Assembly (NCBI GenBank): GCA_965279735.1
Contig: OZ257260.1
Location: forward strand, 124,001-188,000
Direction of reading: 5' to 3'
Source: CAIUGU01 sp965279735
GTDB taxonomy: Bacteria > Pseudomonadota > Gammaproteobacteria > Steroidobacterales > Steroidobacteraceae
Length of the DNA stretch: 64,000 nt
Both the position numbers and the translations under genes were made by a program. The notes beneath the pieces were generated by a model. That model searched no databases and had not been told where the DNA came from. It saw only the letters and a list, made by a program, of their open reading frames with translations. This document shows, in pieces, positions 18,213 to 27,155 of this stretch (position 1 is the first letter of the stretch; each line of letters opens with the position of its first letter).

Positions 18213-19442
18213 GTGTTACCCCGTGCCGCCATTCAGGCATTGAGTGTCTCGCCCACCGATTCCTTCGATTCCACCGCCCTCGCCGCGACCGAAATCCGTG
18301 CGCTGACGGCCCGCTTTGGGTCGCCGCTCCTGATGGTCGATTGCGAGCAGGTGCGTCGCCAGTACCACGCCCTCAAGGCGGCGTTGCCAGGCGTCGATCT
18401 CCACTATGCGTTGAAGCCGCTGCCTCATGCCGCCGTCGTGGCGTGCCTGAACCGCGAAGGCGCGTTCTTCGACCTCGCCACCACTGGCGAAGTCGAACTC
18501 GTGAAAGCGCAGGGCATCGCCCCCGAACGCTGCATTCATACGCACCCCATCAAGCGCGAAAGCGACATCCGCGACGCCCTGCGTTTCGGTGTCACGACTT
18601 TCGTTGCGGACAACCCTGAGGAAATCCGCAAGTTCGCGAAGTTCCGGAAGCGGGCTGAGCTGCTGCTGCGCGTCTCGTTCCGCAGCCCGACCGCCGTCGT
18701 CGACCTGTCGCGCAAGTTTGGCTGTGAGGCGAGCTCTGTGCTCGATCTCATTCGTCTCGCGCGCAGCCTCGGCGTGCGCGTGCGCGGCCTGTCGTTCCAT
18801 GTCGGCTCGCAGGCCGGCGACTCCTCGAAGTATGTCGAGGCGATCGAAGCCTGCACAAACCTCTTTGGCGAAGCGTTGCTCGCGGGCCTGCCGGCGCTCG
18901 ACATCCTCGACATCGGTGGCGGCTTCCCTGTCACGTACCAGGAACAGATGACGCCCATCAATGAGTTCTGCGCACCCATCCGCGCTGCTCTCGCGAAGGT
19001 GCCCTCGCATGTCCGCCTGATTGCCGAGCCGGGCCGGTTCATTTCCGCGCCTGCCGGTACGAGCGTCTCGACGGTCATGGGCAAGGCAAAGCGTGACGGT
19101 CGCTGGTGGTACTACCTGGACGACGGCGTCTATGGTTCGTACAGCGGCCAGATGTTCGACCATGCGAAGTACCCGGTCGATTCGCTGCGTCAGGAGGGCG
19201 AGCGGTTCCCGAGCGTGCTCGCGGGTCCCACGTGCGATTCGATCGATGTCATCGACGAGAACATCCTGCTTCCCGAACTTGAAGTCGGCGACCTGATCGT
19301 CGGTCGGGTGATGGGCGCCTACACGTGGGCGAGCGCCACGGACTTCAATTTCTTCCCTCGTGCCAAGGTTGTCGTCATGAATGAAGAGCCCGCTGCCGAA
19401 GGCCGCGTGGTCCGCTTGGAGCCGAAAGCGGTCAACCGGTAA
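18213..19442 (+). CDS. Fold-type III PLP decarboxylase, ornithine/lysine decarboxylase-like
   Basis: This 409-residue enzyme has the eukaryotic-type ornithine decarboxylase fold. The cofactor lysine is in HYALKPLPH near residue 69, followed by FDLATTGEVEL, the HVGSQ segment, the phosphate-binding DIGGGFP, EPGRFISAPAG, and GPTCDSID with the cross-subunit catalytic cysteine. It probably decarboxylates ornithine to putrescine, though lysine use is common in this branch. I start at the GTG at 18213, which has AAGAGG nine bases upstream; a TTG at 18240 is an alternative. An intrinsic terminator follows about 80 bases after the stop. Confidence 0.9.
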   Translation: MLPRAAIQALSVSPTDSFDSTALAATEIRALTARFGSPLLMVDCEQVRRQYHALKAALPGVDLHYALKPLPHAAVVACLNREGAFFDLATTGEVELVKAQGIAPERCIHTHPIKRESDIRDALRFGVTTFVADNPEEIRKFAKFRKRAELLLRVSFRSPTAVVDLSRKFGCEASSVLDLIRLARSLGVRVRGLSFHVGSQAGDSSKYVEAIEACTNLFGEALLAGLPALDILDIGGGFPVTYQEQMTPINEFCAPIRAALAKVPSHVRLIAEPGRFISAPAGTSVSTVMGKAKRDGRWWYYLDDGVYGSYSGQMFDHAKYPVDSLRQEGERFPSVLAGPTCDSIDVIDENILLPELEVGDLIVGRVMGAYTWASATDFNFFPRAKVVVMNEEPAAEGRVVRLEPKAVNR

Positions 19443-19449
19443 GTTCTGC

Positions 19450-19490
19450 TCACCTCTCCCTAAGGGAGAGGTCGCGTTTCGCGGGTGAGG
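19450..19490. repeat. Single palindromic repeat of the CTCTCCC family
   Basis: A shorter lone copy, with ACCTCTCCCTAAGGGAGAGGT followed by GCGGGTGAGGG, repeats the core of the arrays at 2649-3143 and 3991-4370. It lies just after the decarboxylase stop. Confidence 0.85.
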
Positions 19491-19521
19491 GCCGGTGAAG
19501 GGGAGTGAGGGGTATCATCAA

Positions 19522-19553
19522 GGCTCGCGATCTTTACGATCGCGGGCCTTTTT
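19522..19553 (+). terminator. Intrinsic terminator after the decarboxylase gene
   Basis: An 11-bp stem GGCTCGCGATC/GATCGCGGGCC with a five-base loop is followed by TTTTTCTTTT. The T-tract ends just before the ribosome binding site (GGAGG) of the next gene, which is therefore very close downstream. Confidence 0.9.
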
Positions 19554-19568
19554 CTTTTGGAGGTGCCT

Positions 19569-20033
19569 ATGAGCCTGCTTCAGGTTGCAAAGCGAATCGG
19601 TGGCGCAGGCGTGACGGCGCTCCTCCTGTCGGGCCCCGTGCTAGCTGCCGACGATCCGGAAGTGAGCCAGCTTCGCAACGACATCCGCACGCTGGAACGC
19701 GAAGTCCGCGAACTCTCGCGACGCGTCGATCAGATGCAGCAGGGAAGCGGCGCATCTGCAACCGGCGCTCCGGTCACCCGACTCTCGACCGTACCCGATC
19801 CCGACCCGAGTGCCTGGATCGCTCCCGAGAAATGGGATCGCGTCCGTTCCGGCATGACCGCCCAGCAGGTGATCCTCGTGCTCGGCACTCCCGTGTCCAT
19901 GCGTTCAGACGGCAGCCCGACGACGCAGACGTTGTTCTACACGCTGCCCATCGGCGATGGCGGTTTCCTCACTGGCACCGTGCGGTTGAAAGACGACAAG
20001 GTGCTTGAAGTCAGGAAGCCGGTCCTGAAATGA
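19569..20033 (+). CDS. Exported BamE/SmpA-like protein with coiled coil
   Basis: This 154-residue protein has a signal peptide (cleavage near VLAADD), then a heptad-rich segment (about residues 31-60, RNDIRTLEREVRELSRRVDQ) that should form a coiled coil. The C-terminal half, WDRVRSGMTAQQVILVLGTP to the end, has the SmpA/OmlA (BamE-like) pattern in which a helix-turn precedes a small sheet. There is no lipobox cysteine, so it is soluble in the periplasm or envelope-associated by contacts. I chose the ATG at 19569, preceded by GGAGG; a TTG four codons earlier is less likely. Function unknown. Confidence 0.78.
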   Translation: MSLLQVAKRIGGAGVTALLLSGPVLAADDPEVSQLRNDIRTLEREVRELSRRVDQMQQGSGASATGAPVTRLSTVPDPDPSAWIAPEKWDRVRSGMTAQQVILVLGTPVSMRSDGSPTTQTLFYTLPIGDGGFLTGTVRLKDDKVLEVRKPVLK

Positions 20034-20036
20034 CGG

Positions 20037-20310
20037 CAGGTCGACTTTCATGGCCCGTCCCTGGGCCACTGTCGACAAGTAGGCCTGCCGGTTTATGCCC
20101 TGTCCTCAGGGTACAAGTAGGTCGCAGAAGTGGCCTGGGGACAGGCCATAAACAACAGGTAGGCCTGTCGGCAGGTCAGAATTGCAAGCGTCGCATTCAT
20201 GTCTGACTCTGGCCTGCTCGTCTGAGCCTACTTGCCGCAAAGCGGCCCACTTGCCGGCAGGCCTACTTGTCGATTTATGCCCCGTCCCTTGGGGTACAGA
20301 GTCGACCCTC
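20037..20310. repeat. Palindromic REP-like repeat cluster
   Basis: This gene-free stretch is built of short palindromes. A 37-bp element at 20040-20076 begins and ends with GTCGAC and contains TGGCCC/GGGCCA. It is flanked by GGCAGG/CCTGCC, and further hairpins such as GCCTGTCGGCAGG and GCCGGCAGGCC follow. The 37-bp element recurs at 55217-55253 with 35 of 37 bases identical, so this is a dispersed family resembling REP/BIME elements. No REP-associated transposase is in the window. Confidence 0.85.
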
Positions 20311-20321
20311 TCTTCTCTACC

Positions 20322-20696
20322 ATGCCTCACCCCAACCTTCCTCCACCTCGCTTCCTGACCGCGCTGGCCACAATCTTCGGTGAGGATGTCAGCGGCGTAT
20401 GCATCTTCGAGCACTCCTTCTACGCGCGCTGCCACCTCGGCATGTGTGCGACGACGCGACCGGGGAAAATCCTGCTCTGCATTTCGGCGACCAGATTTTT
20501 TTCGGATCCGGAGCTGGTGCTGCATGAATATTTTCACGTCGTGAGGCAGTGGCAGCCGGGACGTCTGACGCGCTGGCGATACGTCCGGGAAAGCCTGCGC
20601 TGCGGCTATCGCGACAACTGTTTCGAAATCGAGGCGCGGGCTTTTGCCGCGAAGCATGTGGCCGGGTTGCGGCAGCTGCTTTTTCAGCGCATATAA
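20322..20696 (+). CDS. Small protein with HExxH zinc-protease-like motif
   Basis: This 124-residue protein resembles the DUF4157/eCIS-core-like fold: a predicted helix carrying LVLHEYFHVVRQW (about residues 64-76), in which the HExxH pattern appears as HEYFH, and a late EIEARAF that supplies the downstream acidic residue of such folds. No signal peptide is seen. I place the start at the ATG at 20322; upstream codons lie in the repeat cluster. It stands alone between repeats and a DUF3237 gene. Whether it cleaves peptides is unknown. Confidence 0.65.
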   Translation: MPHPNLPPPRFLTALATIFGEDVSGVCIFEHSFYARCHLGMCATTRPGKILLCISATRFFSDPELVLHEYFHVVRQWQPGRLTRWRYVRESLRCGYRDNCFEIEARAFAAKHVAGLRQLLFQRI

Positions 20697-20895
20697 GAAG
20701 AGTAGTTCAGCCAGCATTTCGCAATGAAATCATGCTGCGTCGCGACAGTTGCTGCAGGGCCGCAGAGCTGTTTCTTTTCGCGCGAGGGCTGGCAGCGGCG
20801 AAGGGCAGGAAGTTATACTCCATAACAATCGACCACATCCATTCGTTCGCAATCATTCGCAGGCTTCGTCTGTGATGACAGGGGAGTTCGAATTC

Positions 20896-21444
20896 ATGAG
20901 CCGCATTCAGGGTTTCCTGCTGGCGATTCTTTCTTCTTTCACCGCGACCTCGTTCGCCGCCGCGCCACCCACAGGTGCCGCACCGCTTCCACTGCAGACC
21001 GAGTACGCGTTCACGGCGCGGGTCAAGGTGGATGCACCCATCATCATCGGGCAGGGTGCAGAAGGTCTGCGTCGCTACGTCCCCATCACCGGTGGCGAAG
21101 TGGATGGGCCCTTGCTGAAGGCGCGCATCCTGGATGCGAGCGGCGACTGGCAGGTGATTCGGCCCGACGATGTGCTCGCGCTCGAAGCGCGCTATGTGCT
21201 GGAGACGACGGACGGCGTCAAGATTTCAGTCGTGAATCGCGGCTTGCGTCGTGGTCCTGCTGCAGTCATTGCGCGAATGGCGCGTGGCGAGACTGTTGCA
21301 CCCAGCGAGTATTACTTCCGCACCTCGGCACAGTTCGATGCCCCGCGTGGCTCGAAGTACGAATGGCTCAACGAGTCGATGTTCGTGACGGTGGCAGAGC
21401 GCGAGGCCAATCTGGTGATCGTGCATTTCTATCGAATACTCTGA
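20896..21444 (+). CDS. Exported DUF3237 protein
   Basis: This 182-residue protein has a signal peptide (cleavage near FAAAPP) and a DUF3237 domain: LQTEYAFTARVKVDAPIIIG, the ITGGEVDGP loop, DWQVIRPDD and the FRTSAQFDAP segment. DUF3237 forms a small beta barrel and often sits beside aromatic-compound catabolic genes. I start at the ATG at 20896 where the signal peptide begins. The gene ends 27 bases before the transporter gene on the same strand and probably belongs to the aromatic-acid operon. Confidence 0.85.
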   Translation: MSRIQGFLLAILSSFTATSFAAAPPTGAAPLPLQTEYAFTARVKVDAPIIIGQGAEGLRRYVPITGGEVDGPLLKARILDASGDWQVIRPDDVLALEARYVLETTDGVKISVVNRGLRRGPAAVIARMARGETVAPSEYYFRTSAQFDAPRGSKYEWLNESMFVTVAEREANLVIVHFYRIL

Positions 21445-21471
21445 TTCATAACTACAACGACACCCACGCAG

Positions 21472-22683
21472 GTGTCACAGGGGAAGCGCGTGCACTCTCG
21501 TAACAACGTCTTTTTCTGCTTTCTGGCGATGCTGTGCGAAGGCATCGACCTGCAAGCCGCCGGGGTATCTGCCGCCGGGATCATGCGGGAGCTGCAGCCC
21601 ACGCCGGGAATCCTGGGGTATTTCTTCGCCGCCAGCACGCTTGGACTGTTCTTCGGTGCACCGATTGGTGGCTGGCTGGGCGACCGCAAGGGACGCAAGC
21701 CCGCCCTGATCTTCTCGCTCACGATCTTCGGGCTGTTCTCGCTGCTCACTGCGTTCTGCACGACGATGGATACGCTCACCATCGCGCGCCTGCTCACGGG
21801 GCTCGGTCTCGGCGGCGCGATGCCGAACCTCATCGCGTTGACTTCGGAAAGCAGCCAGCCGGAAAAGCGCAGCCGCAACGTCACGCTCATGTATGCCGGT
21901 ACGCCGCTCGGTGGTGCACTCGCGAGTGTCGTTGCTGTTCTTGCCACGCCTGAGCACTGGCGCATGGTCTTCATCGTGGGCGGCATCACGCCGCTCGTGA
22001 TTGCCGCGGCCTTCATCTATTTCGTGCATGAACCCGACTGGCGGACCGTGGGCTCTTCAGACGCCCTGGTTGCACCTCGCTCCGGCTTCGTGACGGCGCT
22101 GTTTGCCCAGAGCCGGGCGGTGCCCACGCTGCTGCTGTGGGTCAGTTTCTTCTTCTCGCTGCTGCTCCTTTACCTGCTGCTCAACTGGTTGCCGACGTTG
22201 CTCGTGGGGGTCGGCCTCACGCGTGAGCAGGCCGGCCTGACGCAGATCGTCTTCAATCTCGGCGGCGCGCTGGGTGCAGCGTCGATCGGCTTCATGCTCG
22301 ACAGGGGCAAGAAGCCGCTCATTACGGGATTGGCGTTTGCCCTGCTCGCGGGGTTGCTGCTGCTCATGTCGAGGGCCAACGTGGGCATCGTGACGGCACT
22401 CGCCTTCCTGCTCGGCGGCGGATTGCTGGCCGCGCAGGCAATCGTGTATGCGCTGGCACCGAAGTGCTATCCGCGTGCTGTACGGGGAACAGGAGTAGGT
22501 GCCGCGGTGGGCGTCGGTCGACTTGGGTCGATCGCCGGGCCGTTGTTCGCCGCTTCATTGCTGGGTGCAGGGCAGACCGGCGCGCAGGTGCTGACGGGCA
22601 TGCTGCCCATCTGCGCCATTGCTGGTGTGTGCGCGGTGTTGCTCGCCTGGAAGTTGCCTACCCATGATGCAGCCACGGACTGA
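21472..22683 (+). CDS. MFS transporter, aromatic acid:H+ symporter type
   Basis: This 403-residue protein has the twelve-helix major facilitator pattern. The loop 2-3 signature GDRKGRKP is present, and the first helix contains EGIDLQAAGVSAAG, a variant of the D-GxD motif of the AAHS family (PcaK, VanK, MhpT). Such symporters import benzoates and cinnamates. The start is a GTG. It overlaps the CoA-ligase gene by 20 bases, and its place before a feruloyl-CoA-synthase-like gene suggests uptake of hydroxycinnamates. Confidence 0.9.
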   Translation: MSQGKRVHSRNNVFFCFLAMLCEGIDLQAAGVSAAGIMRELQPTPGILGYFFAASTLGLFFGAPIGGWLGDRKGRKPALIFSLTIFGLFSLLTAFCTTMDTLTIARLLTGLGLGGAMPNLIALTSESSQPEKRSRNVTLMYAGTPLGGALASVVAVLATPEHWRMVFIVGGITPLVIAAAFIYFVHEPDWRTVGSSDALVAPRSGFVTALFAQSRAVPTLLLWVSFFFSLLLLYLLLNWLPTLLVGVGLTREQAGLTQIVFNLGGALGAASIGFMLDRGKKPLITGLAFALLAGLLLLMSRANVGIVTALAFLLGGGLLAAQAIVYALAPKCYPRAVRGTGVGAAVGVGRLGSIAGPLFAASLLGAGQTGAQVLTGMLPICAIAGVCAVLLAWKLPTHDAATD

Positions 22684-24499
22684 TCTTCCGAAGCCGCCTT
22701 CGTTTGACTGCCTGGTCACTCGCAGGAGTGACGGTGCCTGGCTGCTCGAGCCGAAAGGCACGATGCACGAATGCCCCGCGCGCCTTACGGATCGCCTGGT
22801 CCACTGGGCCCAGGTTGCGCCGGACAGTACCTTCATCGCACAGCGCGAGCAGGGTGAGTGGCGGCGTCTCAGTTATGCGGAAACGCTCGCCAGCGTGCGC
22901 CGCATCGGCGCGGCTTTGCTCAAGAGGCCGCTCTCGGTCGAGCGTCCCGTCGCCATCTTGTCCGGCAACAGCATCGAACATCAGCTGCTGGCACTGGCCG
23001 CGATGTACGTCGGCATCCCCTTCGTGCCGGTTTCGCCTGCTTATTCGCTGACGGAAGGCGCGCTTGGCCGTCTTCGCTACGTCCTCGAACTGTTGACGCC
23101 CGGGATGATTGCCGTCTTCGGCGGGCCTGAGTTTCGTCGTGCGCTTTCGTCGGTGGATCTGCAGGGCGCAGAACTCGTCATCTCAACGAGCATCGGGATC
23201 TCGTCCCCCAGCACGTCCTTTGCGTCGCTGATCGGCGATGACCTTGCAGCGGCGGATGCTGCCTACGCGCAGACGGGGCCGGACAGCATCGCGAAGTTTC
23301 TTCTGACCTCCGGTTCCACGGGCAATCCGAAGGCGGTCATCACCACGCAGCGCATGCTCGCCAGCAACCAGGCCATGTTGCTGCAGGCGATGCCGTTCAT
23401 GGAAACCGAGCCACCGATCCTGCTCGACTGGCTGCCCTGGAACCATGTGTTCGGAGGCAGCCACAACATCGGTATCGTGCTGATGAATGGCGGGTCCTAC
23501 TACATCGATGGTGGGCGGCCCACGCCTGCCGGCATGCAGGAAACCGTCCGGAATCTGCGCGAAATTTCGCCGACGCTCTATCTCAATGTGCCGCGCGGTT
23601 ACGACGCCCTGTTGCCGTGGCTGCAGCAGGACGCTTCCTTGAGGGAGAGCTTCTTCAAGCGGCTGCGCACGACCTTCGTTGCTGCGGCCGGCCTTTCGCA
23701 GGAAGTCTGGAACGGATATCTCGCCTTGGCCCGTGACGCCCGCGGCGAGGAAGTGCCAATGATCAATGGCCTCGGCGCAACGGAAACCGCACCCAGCGTG
23801 ACGTTTGCCACCAACACTTCACGTGCAGGATTCATCGGGCTGCCTGCGGCCGGCTGCAAAGTGAAACTCACCCCGGTGCACGACAAGCTCGAGATCCGCG
23901 TGCTCGGCCCGATCATTACCCCGGGTTACTGGCGCGATCCCGTTCGCACAGCAGCGGCTTATGATGAAGAGGGTTACTACCGTTTGGGCGATGCCGTGCG
24001 CTTTGCCGTGGAAGGTGATCCCTCAGCAGGCCTCATGTTCGATGGCCGCATCGCCGAGGACTTCAAGCTTTCCACCGGCACCTGGGTCAGCGTCGGACCG
24101 CTGCGGGCAGCCTTGCTCGCCGCCTTGTCGCCCCTGTGTCAGGACGTCGTCATCGCCGGTCTCAACAAGGATGGTCTCGGCCTGCTCGCACTCATCGATC
24201 CCCGCGGGTGTGGCGAGTACTTTTCTGCTTCTGCCGAAATGAACCATGCGCAATGGGCGGCGGATCCGCGGCTGCAAGCCGAACTCAAGCGTCGTCTCGA
24301 CCTGTTCGCCGTGGCGCATCCGGGCAGCTCGACCAGTATTGCGCGTGCCGTGGTACTGCCCAGCCCGCCATCGCTTGGAAGCGGAGAGATCACGGACAAG
24401 GGCACGATCAATCAACGTGCCGTGCTGGATAACCGTCGTGATGTCGTCGAGGCCCTGTACGCAAAAGTACCGGGGCCGGGAATCATCTGTGTTGCCTGA
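22664..24499 (+). CDS. fcs: Feruloyl-CoA synthase-like aryl-CoA ligase
   Basis: This 611-residue adenylate-forming enzyme belongs to the feruloyl-CoA synthase group. It shows the AMP-binding motif LLTSGSTGNPKAV, the WLPWNHVFGGSHN core, MINGLGATETAP and a diverged C-terminal region with FDGRIAEDFKLSTGTWVSVG. Members activate ferulate, coumarate or caffeate to their CoA thioesters. The ATG at 22664 lies inside the transporter gene (20-base overlap), indicating coupling. The MarR gene follows after 12 bases. The exact cinnamate used cannot be told from the sequence. Confidence 0.88.
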   Translation: MMQPRTDLPKPPSFDCLVTRRSDGAWLLEPKGTMHECPARLTDRLVHWAQVAPDSTFIAQREQGEWRRLSYAETLASVRRIGAALLKRPLSVERPVAILSGNSIEHQLLALAAMYVGIPFVPVSPAYSLTEGALGRLRYVLELLTPGMIAVFGGPEFRRALSSVDLQGAELVISTSIGISSPSTSFASLIGDDLAAADAAYAQTGPDSIAKFLLTSGSTGNPKAVITTQRMLASNQAMLLQAMPFMETEPPILLDWLPWNHVFGGSHNIGIVLMNGGSYYIDGGRPTPAGMQETVRNLREISPTLYLNVPRGYDALLPWLQQDASLRESFFKRLRTTFVAAAGLSQEVWNGYLALARDARGEEVPMINGLGATETAPSVTFATNTSRAGFIGLPAAGCKVKLTPVHDKLEIRVLGPIITPGYWRDPVRTAAAYDEEGYYRLGDAVRFAVEGDPSAGLMFDGRIAEDFKLSTGTWVSVGPLRAALLAALSPLCQDVVIAGLNKDGLGLLALIDPRGCGEYFSASAEMNHAQWAADPRLQAELKRRLDLFAVAHPGSSTSIARAVVLPSPPSLGSGEITDKGTINQRAVLDNRRDVVEALYAKVPGPGIICVA

Positions 24500-24511
24500 G
24501 GAGTGTGTTTG

Positions 24512-24997
24512 ATGGCGAGCCGTCGGGAAGGAGCTGCCGTCCGTGTGAAGCGGGCGCCTGCAGAGGAAGGCGAAGCGCTCGACATGGGACTGCTTGAGCA
24601 GTCTGTCGGCTACCGTCTGCGCCGTGCGCAGCTCGCCGTGTTCGCGAAGGTCACGCAGGATCTGCAAGGCCTGGATCTGCGCCCGGGCCAGGTGGGTGTG
24701 CTCACGGTGATCGATCACAATCCCGGCATCACGCAGGCTGAGGTCTGTGTTGCCCTGGGGATCCAGCGCGCGAATCTCGTCACGCTGATCAACAGCCTTG
24801 AGGAGCGAGGTGTCGTCGAGCGCCAGGCCGTTGCGGATGACCGGCGTTCCAATGCCCTCGTGCTGACGGAAGCGGGACGCCGTCTCCTGCGCAAGGCGTC
24901 TGATACCCACAAGAGTGCCGAGGCAAGCATAACGCGCAGGCTCGGCGCAGCCGGGCGGGACAAGTTGTTGCGGATGCTGGATCTGCTGGCGGAATGA
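24512..24997 (+). CDS. MarR-family regulator of the aromatic-acid operon
   Basis: This 161-residue protein carries the MarR winged helix: LRPGQVGVLTVID, then the recognition helix GIQRANLVTLINSLEERGVVERQ and the wing DDRRSNALVLTEAG. MarR-type repressors of this kind (HcaR, CouR, FerR) respond to hydroxycinnamoyl-CoA esters. It lies inside the operon between the ligase and the dehydrogenase, suggesting autoregulation of the whole unit, though no operator palindrome could be fixed. The start has GAGGAG upstream. Confidence 0.88.
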   Translation: MASRREGAAVRVKRAPAEEGEALDMGLLEQSVGYRLRRAQLAVFAKVTQDLQGLDLRPGQVGVLTVIDHNPGITQAEVCVALGIQRANLVTLINSLEERGVVERQAVADDRRSNALVLTEAGRRLLRKASDTHKSAEASITRRLGAAGRDKLLRMLDLLAE

Positions 24998-25016
24998 TGA
25001 TGAGGAGTTGCTGAGA

Positions 25017-27155
25017 ATGTCGAACCGGCTTTCTGTCAGTTGGATAGGCGACGGTGAGGTGATAGCGGAAGTCGTTATCAACAATCCGCCCGTAAATACG
25101 ATCGATGCTGGGGTACGGCAGTCGCTGAACAAGGCTCTTGATGAGATCAGTCGACATCCGCAGACCCTGACAGGCGTGCTTCTTCGCTGCGCAGGCAGCA
25201 CCTTCTTCTCGGGCGCGGACATCGGCGAATTCTCCGGCCCGCCGAAGGAAGTCGAGTATCGCGAGTTGTTCGCACGCTTCGAAGCATTGGCGGTGCCGGT
25301 GGTAGTCGCCATGCATGGCACTGTCATGGGCGGTGGTCTCGAGATTGCCCTCGCATGCCACTATCGCGTCGCTGCGCCGCAGACGCGCTTCGGCCTGCCC
25401 GAAGTGATGCTGGGCATCATTCCTGGCGCAGGCGGGACACAGCGCATGCCGAGACTGATCGGCGTCGAGAAGACGCTCGAGCTAGTGCTGGGTGCCAAGC
25501 CCGTCGATACCGCAGCTGCCCTGCAAGCCGGATTCCTGGATGCCGTAATTGAGGGGGATCTGGAGGCAGGAGCGCTCGACTACCTGCGTTCGCTCATCGC
25601 GAGTGGCAAGGGACCGCGGCGCACGGGCGAGAAGTCGGTTGATCTCGCTACTGCCACTCCCGCCATTCTCGAGAAATTCCGCGCGCAGGCTGCCGCGCAG
25701 TATCCGAACCGTCAGGCGGGCTTCACTGCAATTGAAGCCATCTCGGCGTCTGTCCGGTTGCCCTTTGCCAAAGGGCTCGAGTACGAAACGGAGCTGGTGA
25801 ACAAAGCCAAGCTCACAGTCGAATCGCGCGGCGCCGTGCACGTGTTCTTCGCCGAACGGGCGACCCGCAAAGTGCCCGGCATCGGCGACGCTATCAAGCC
25901 GCGGCCCATCAACACGGCTGCCGTCGTGGGGTCCGGAACCATGGGCGGTGGCATTGCCATCTGCTTTGCCAACGCGGGTCTGCCGGTCACGCTCGTCGAT
26001 GCGAACGAAGAAGCGTTGCGGCGCGGTCTCGGTGTCATCGACAAGACCTATGAATCCATGGTCAAGCGCGGACGCATCACACCCGCCGAAAAGGCGCAGC
26101 GTCTGGGATTGATCAAGGGCACGCTCGACTACGCGGACGTTGCCAATGCCGATGTCGTCATCGAGGCGGTGTACGAGAGCATGGAGCTGAAGCAGCGCAT
26201 CTTTGCAGCGCTTGAGAAAGTCGTACGGCCGGATACCGTGCTCGCGACGAATACTTCAACGCTCGACATCGAATTGATTGCGGACAAGGTGAAGCATCCG
26301 GGCAATGTCATCGGGATGCATTTCTTCTCGCCCGCCAACGTGATGCCGTTGCTGGAAGTAGTGCGGACGACGAAGACGGCTCCCGATGTCATCCGGACAG
26401 TCCTCGATCTGGCGAAGCCGCTGCGCAAGACGCCCGTGCTGGCGAAGGTCTGCTACGGCTTCATCGGCAACCGCATGATGGAAGGCTATGCGCGTGAAGC
26501 GGAGCGCATGGTGCTGGAAGGCGCGGCGCCGAGGGAAGTCGATGGCGCGCTCGAAGCCTTCGGCATGGCGATGGGAATACTGGCCGTGTTCGACATGGCC
26601 GGCATCGATGTGGGTACGACCGTGCACAAGGCCAACGCCGACCGCTATCCTCCCGACCCCGCGTACTACCAGGCGGACTTTGCGCTGCACGCTGCCGGCC
26701 GTTTGGGACAGAAGAATGGCAAAGGCTACTATCGCTATGAACCCGGCAACCGCACCCGTTTCGATGACCCGGAAGCGATTGCGCTGATCCAGGCCAAGGC
26801 GAGTGAACTGGGCATCGAACCCTGTGCGCATACGAGCGAGGAAATCGTCGAGCGCTGCCTCTATCCGCTCCTCAATGAAGGCTTGCGTATCCTTGAAGAA
26901 GGCGTGGCGATGCGCTCGGGCGACATCGATGTGGTGTGGACTTCCGGGTACGGCTTTCCGCGCTACCGCGGGGGCCCGATGTTCTACGCCGACACCATTG
27001 GTCTGGGTGTATTGCACGCGGGCATCCTCAAATACCAGAAACGCTTCGGACCCATGCACTGGCAACCCGCGCCGCTGCTCGAACATCTCGTGCGAGAGGG
27101 CAGGACGCTCGCCGAATGGGAAGCCGCACGGGCAGCAAACGAGAGCCGCACATGA
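25017..27155 (+). CDS. Fused enoyl-CoA hydratase / 3-hydroxyacyl-CoA dehydrogenase
   Basis: This 712-residue bifunctional enzyme has an N-terminal crotonase domain (about 1-190; oxyanion segment FFSGADIGEF, MGGGLEIALACHYR, PGAGGTQR) and a C-terminal dehydrogenase. The dehydrogenase has the Rossmann motif VVGSGTMGGGIAICFANAGL at about 300-319, NTSTLDIE, GMHFFSPANVMPLLEVV and a GFIGNRM hinge. It has the FadJ/FadB alpha-subunit layout. Between a cinnamoyl-CoA ligase and an amidohydrolase it fits hydration of a cinnamoyl-CoA and oxidation to the beta-keto-CoA. It overlaps the next gene by four bases. Confidence 0.93.
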   Translation: MSNRLSVSWIGDGEVIAEVVINNPPVNTIDAGVRQSLNKALDEISRHPQTLTGVLLRCAGSTFFSGADIGEFSGPPKEVEYRELFARFEALAVPVVVAMHGTVMGGGLEIALACHYRVAAPQTRFGLPEVMLGIIPGAGGTQRMPRLIGVEKTLELVLGAKPVDTAAALQAGFLDAVIEGDLEAGALDYLRSLIASGKGPRRTGEKSVDLATATPAILEKFRAQAAAQYPNRQAGFTAIEAISASVRLPFAKGLEYETELVNKAKLTVESRGAVHVFFAERATRKVPGIGDAIKPRPINTAAVVGSGTMGGGIAICFANAGLPVTLVDANEEALRRGLGVIDKTYESMVKRGRITPAEKAQRLGLIKGTLDYADVANADVVIEAVYESMELKQRIFAALEKVVRPDTVLATNTSTLDIELIADKVKHPGNVIGMHFFSPANVMPLLEVVRTTKTAPDVIRTVLDLAKPLRKTPVLAKVCYGFIGNRMMEGYAREAERMVLEGAAPREVDGALEAFGMAMGILAVFDMAGIDVGTTVHKANADRYPPDPAYYQADFALHAAGRLGQKNGKGYYRYEPGNRTRFDDPEAIALIQAKASELGIEPCAHTSEEIVERCLYPLLNEGLRILEEGVAMRSGDIDVVWTSGYGFPRYRGGPMFYADTIGLGVLHAGILKYQKRFGPMHWQPAPLLEHLVREGRTLAEWEAARAANESRT

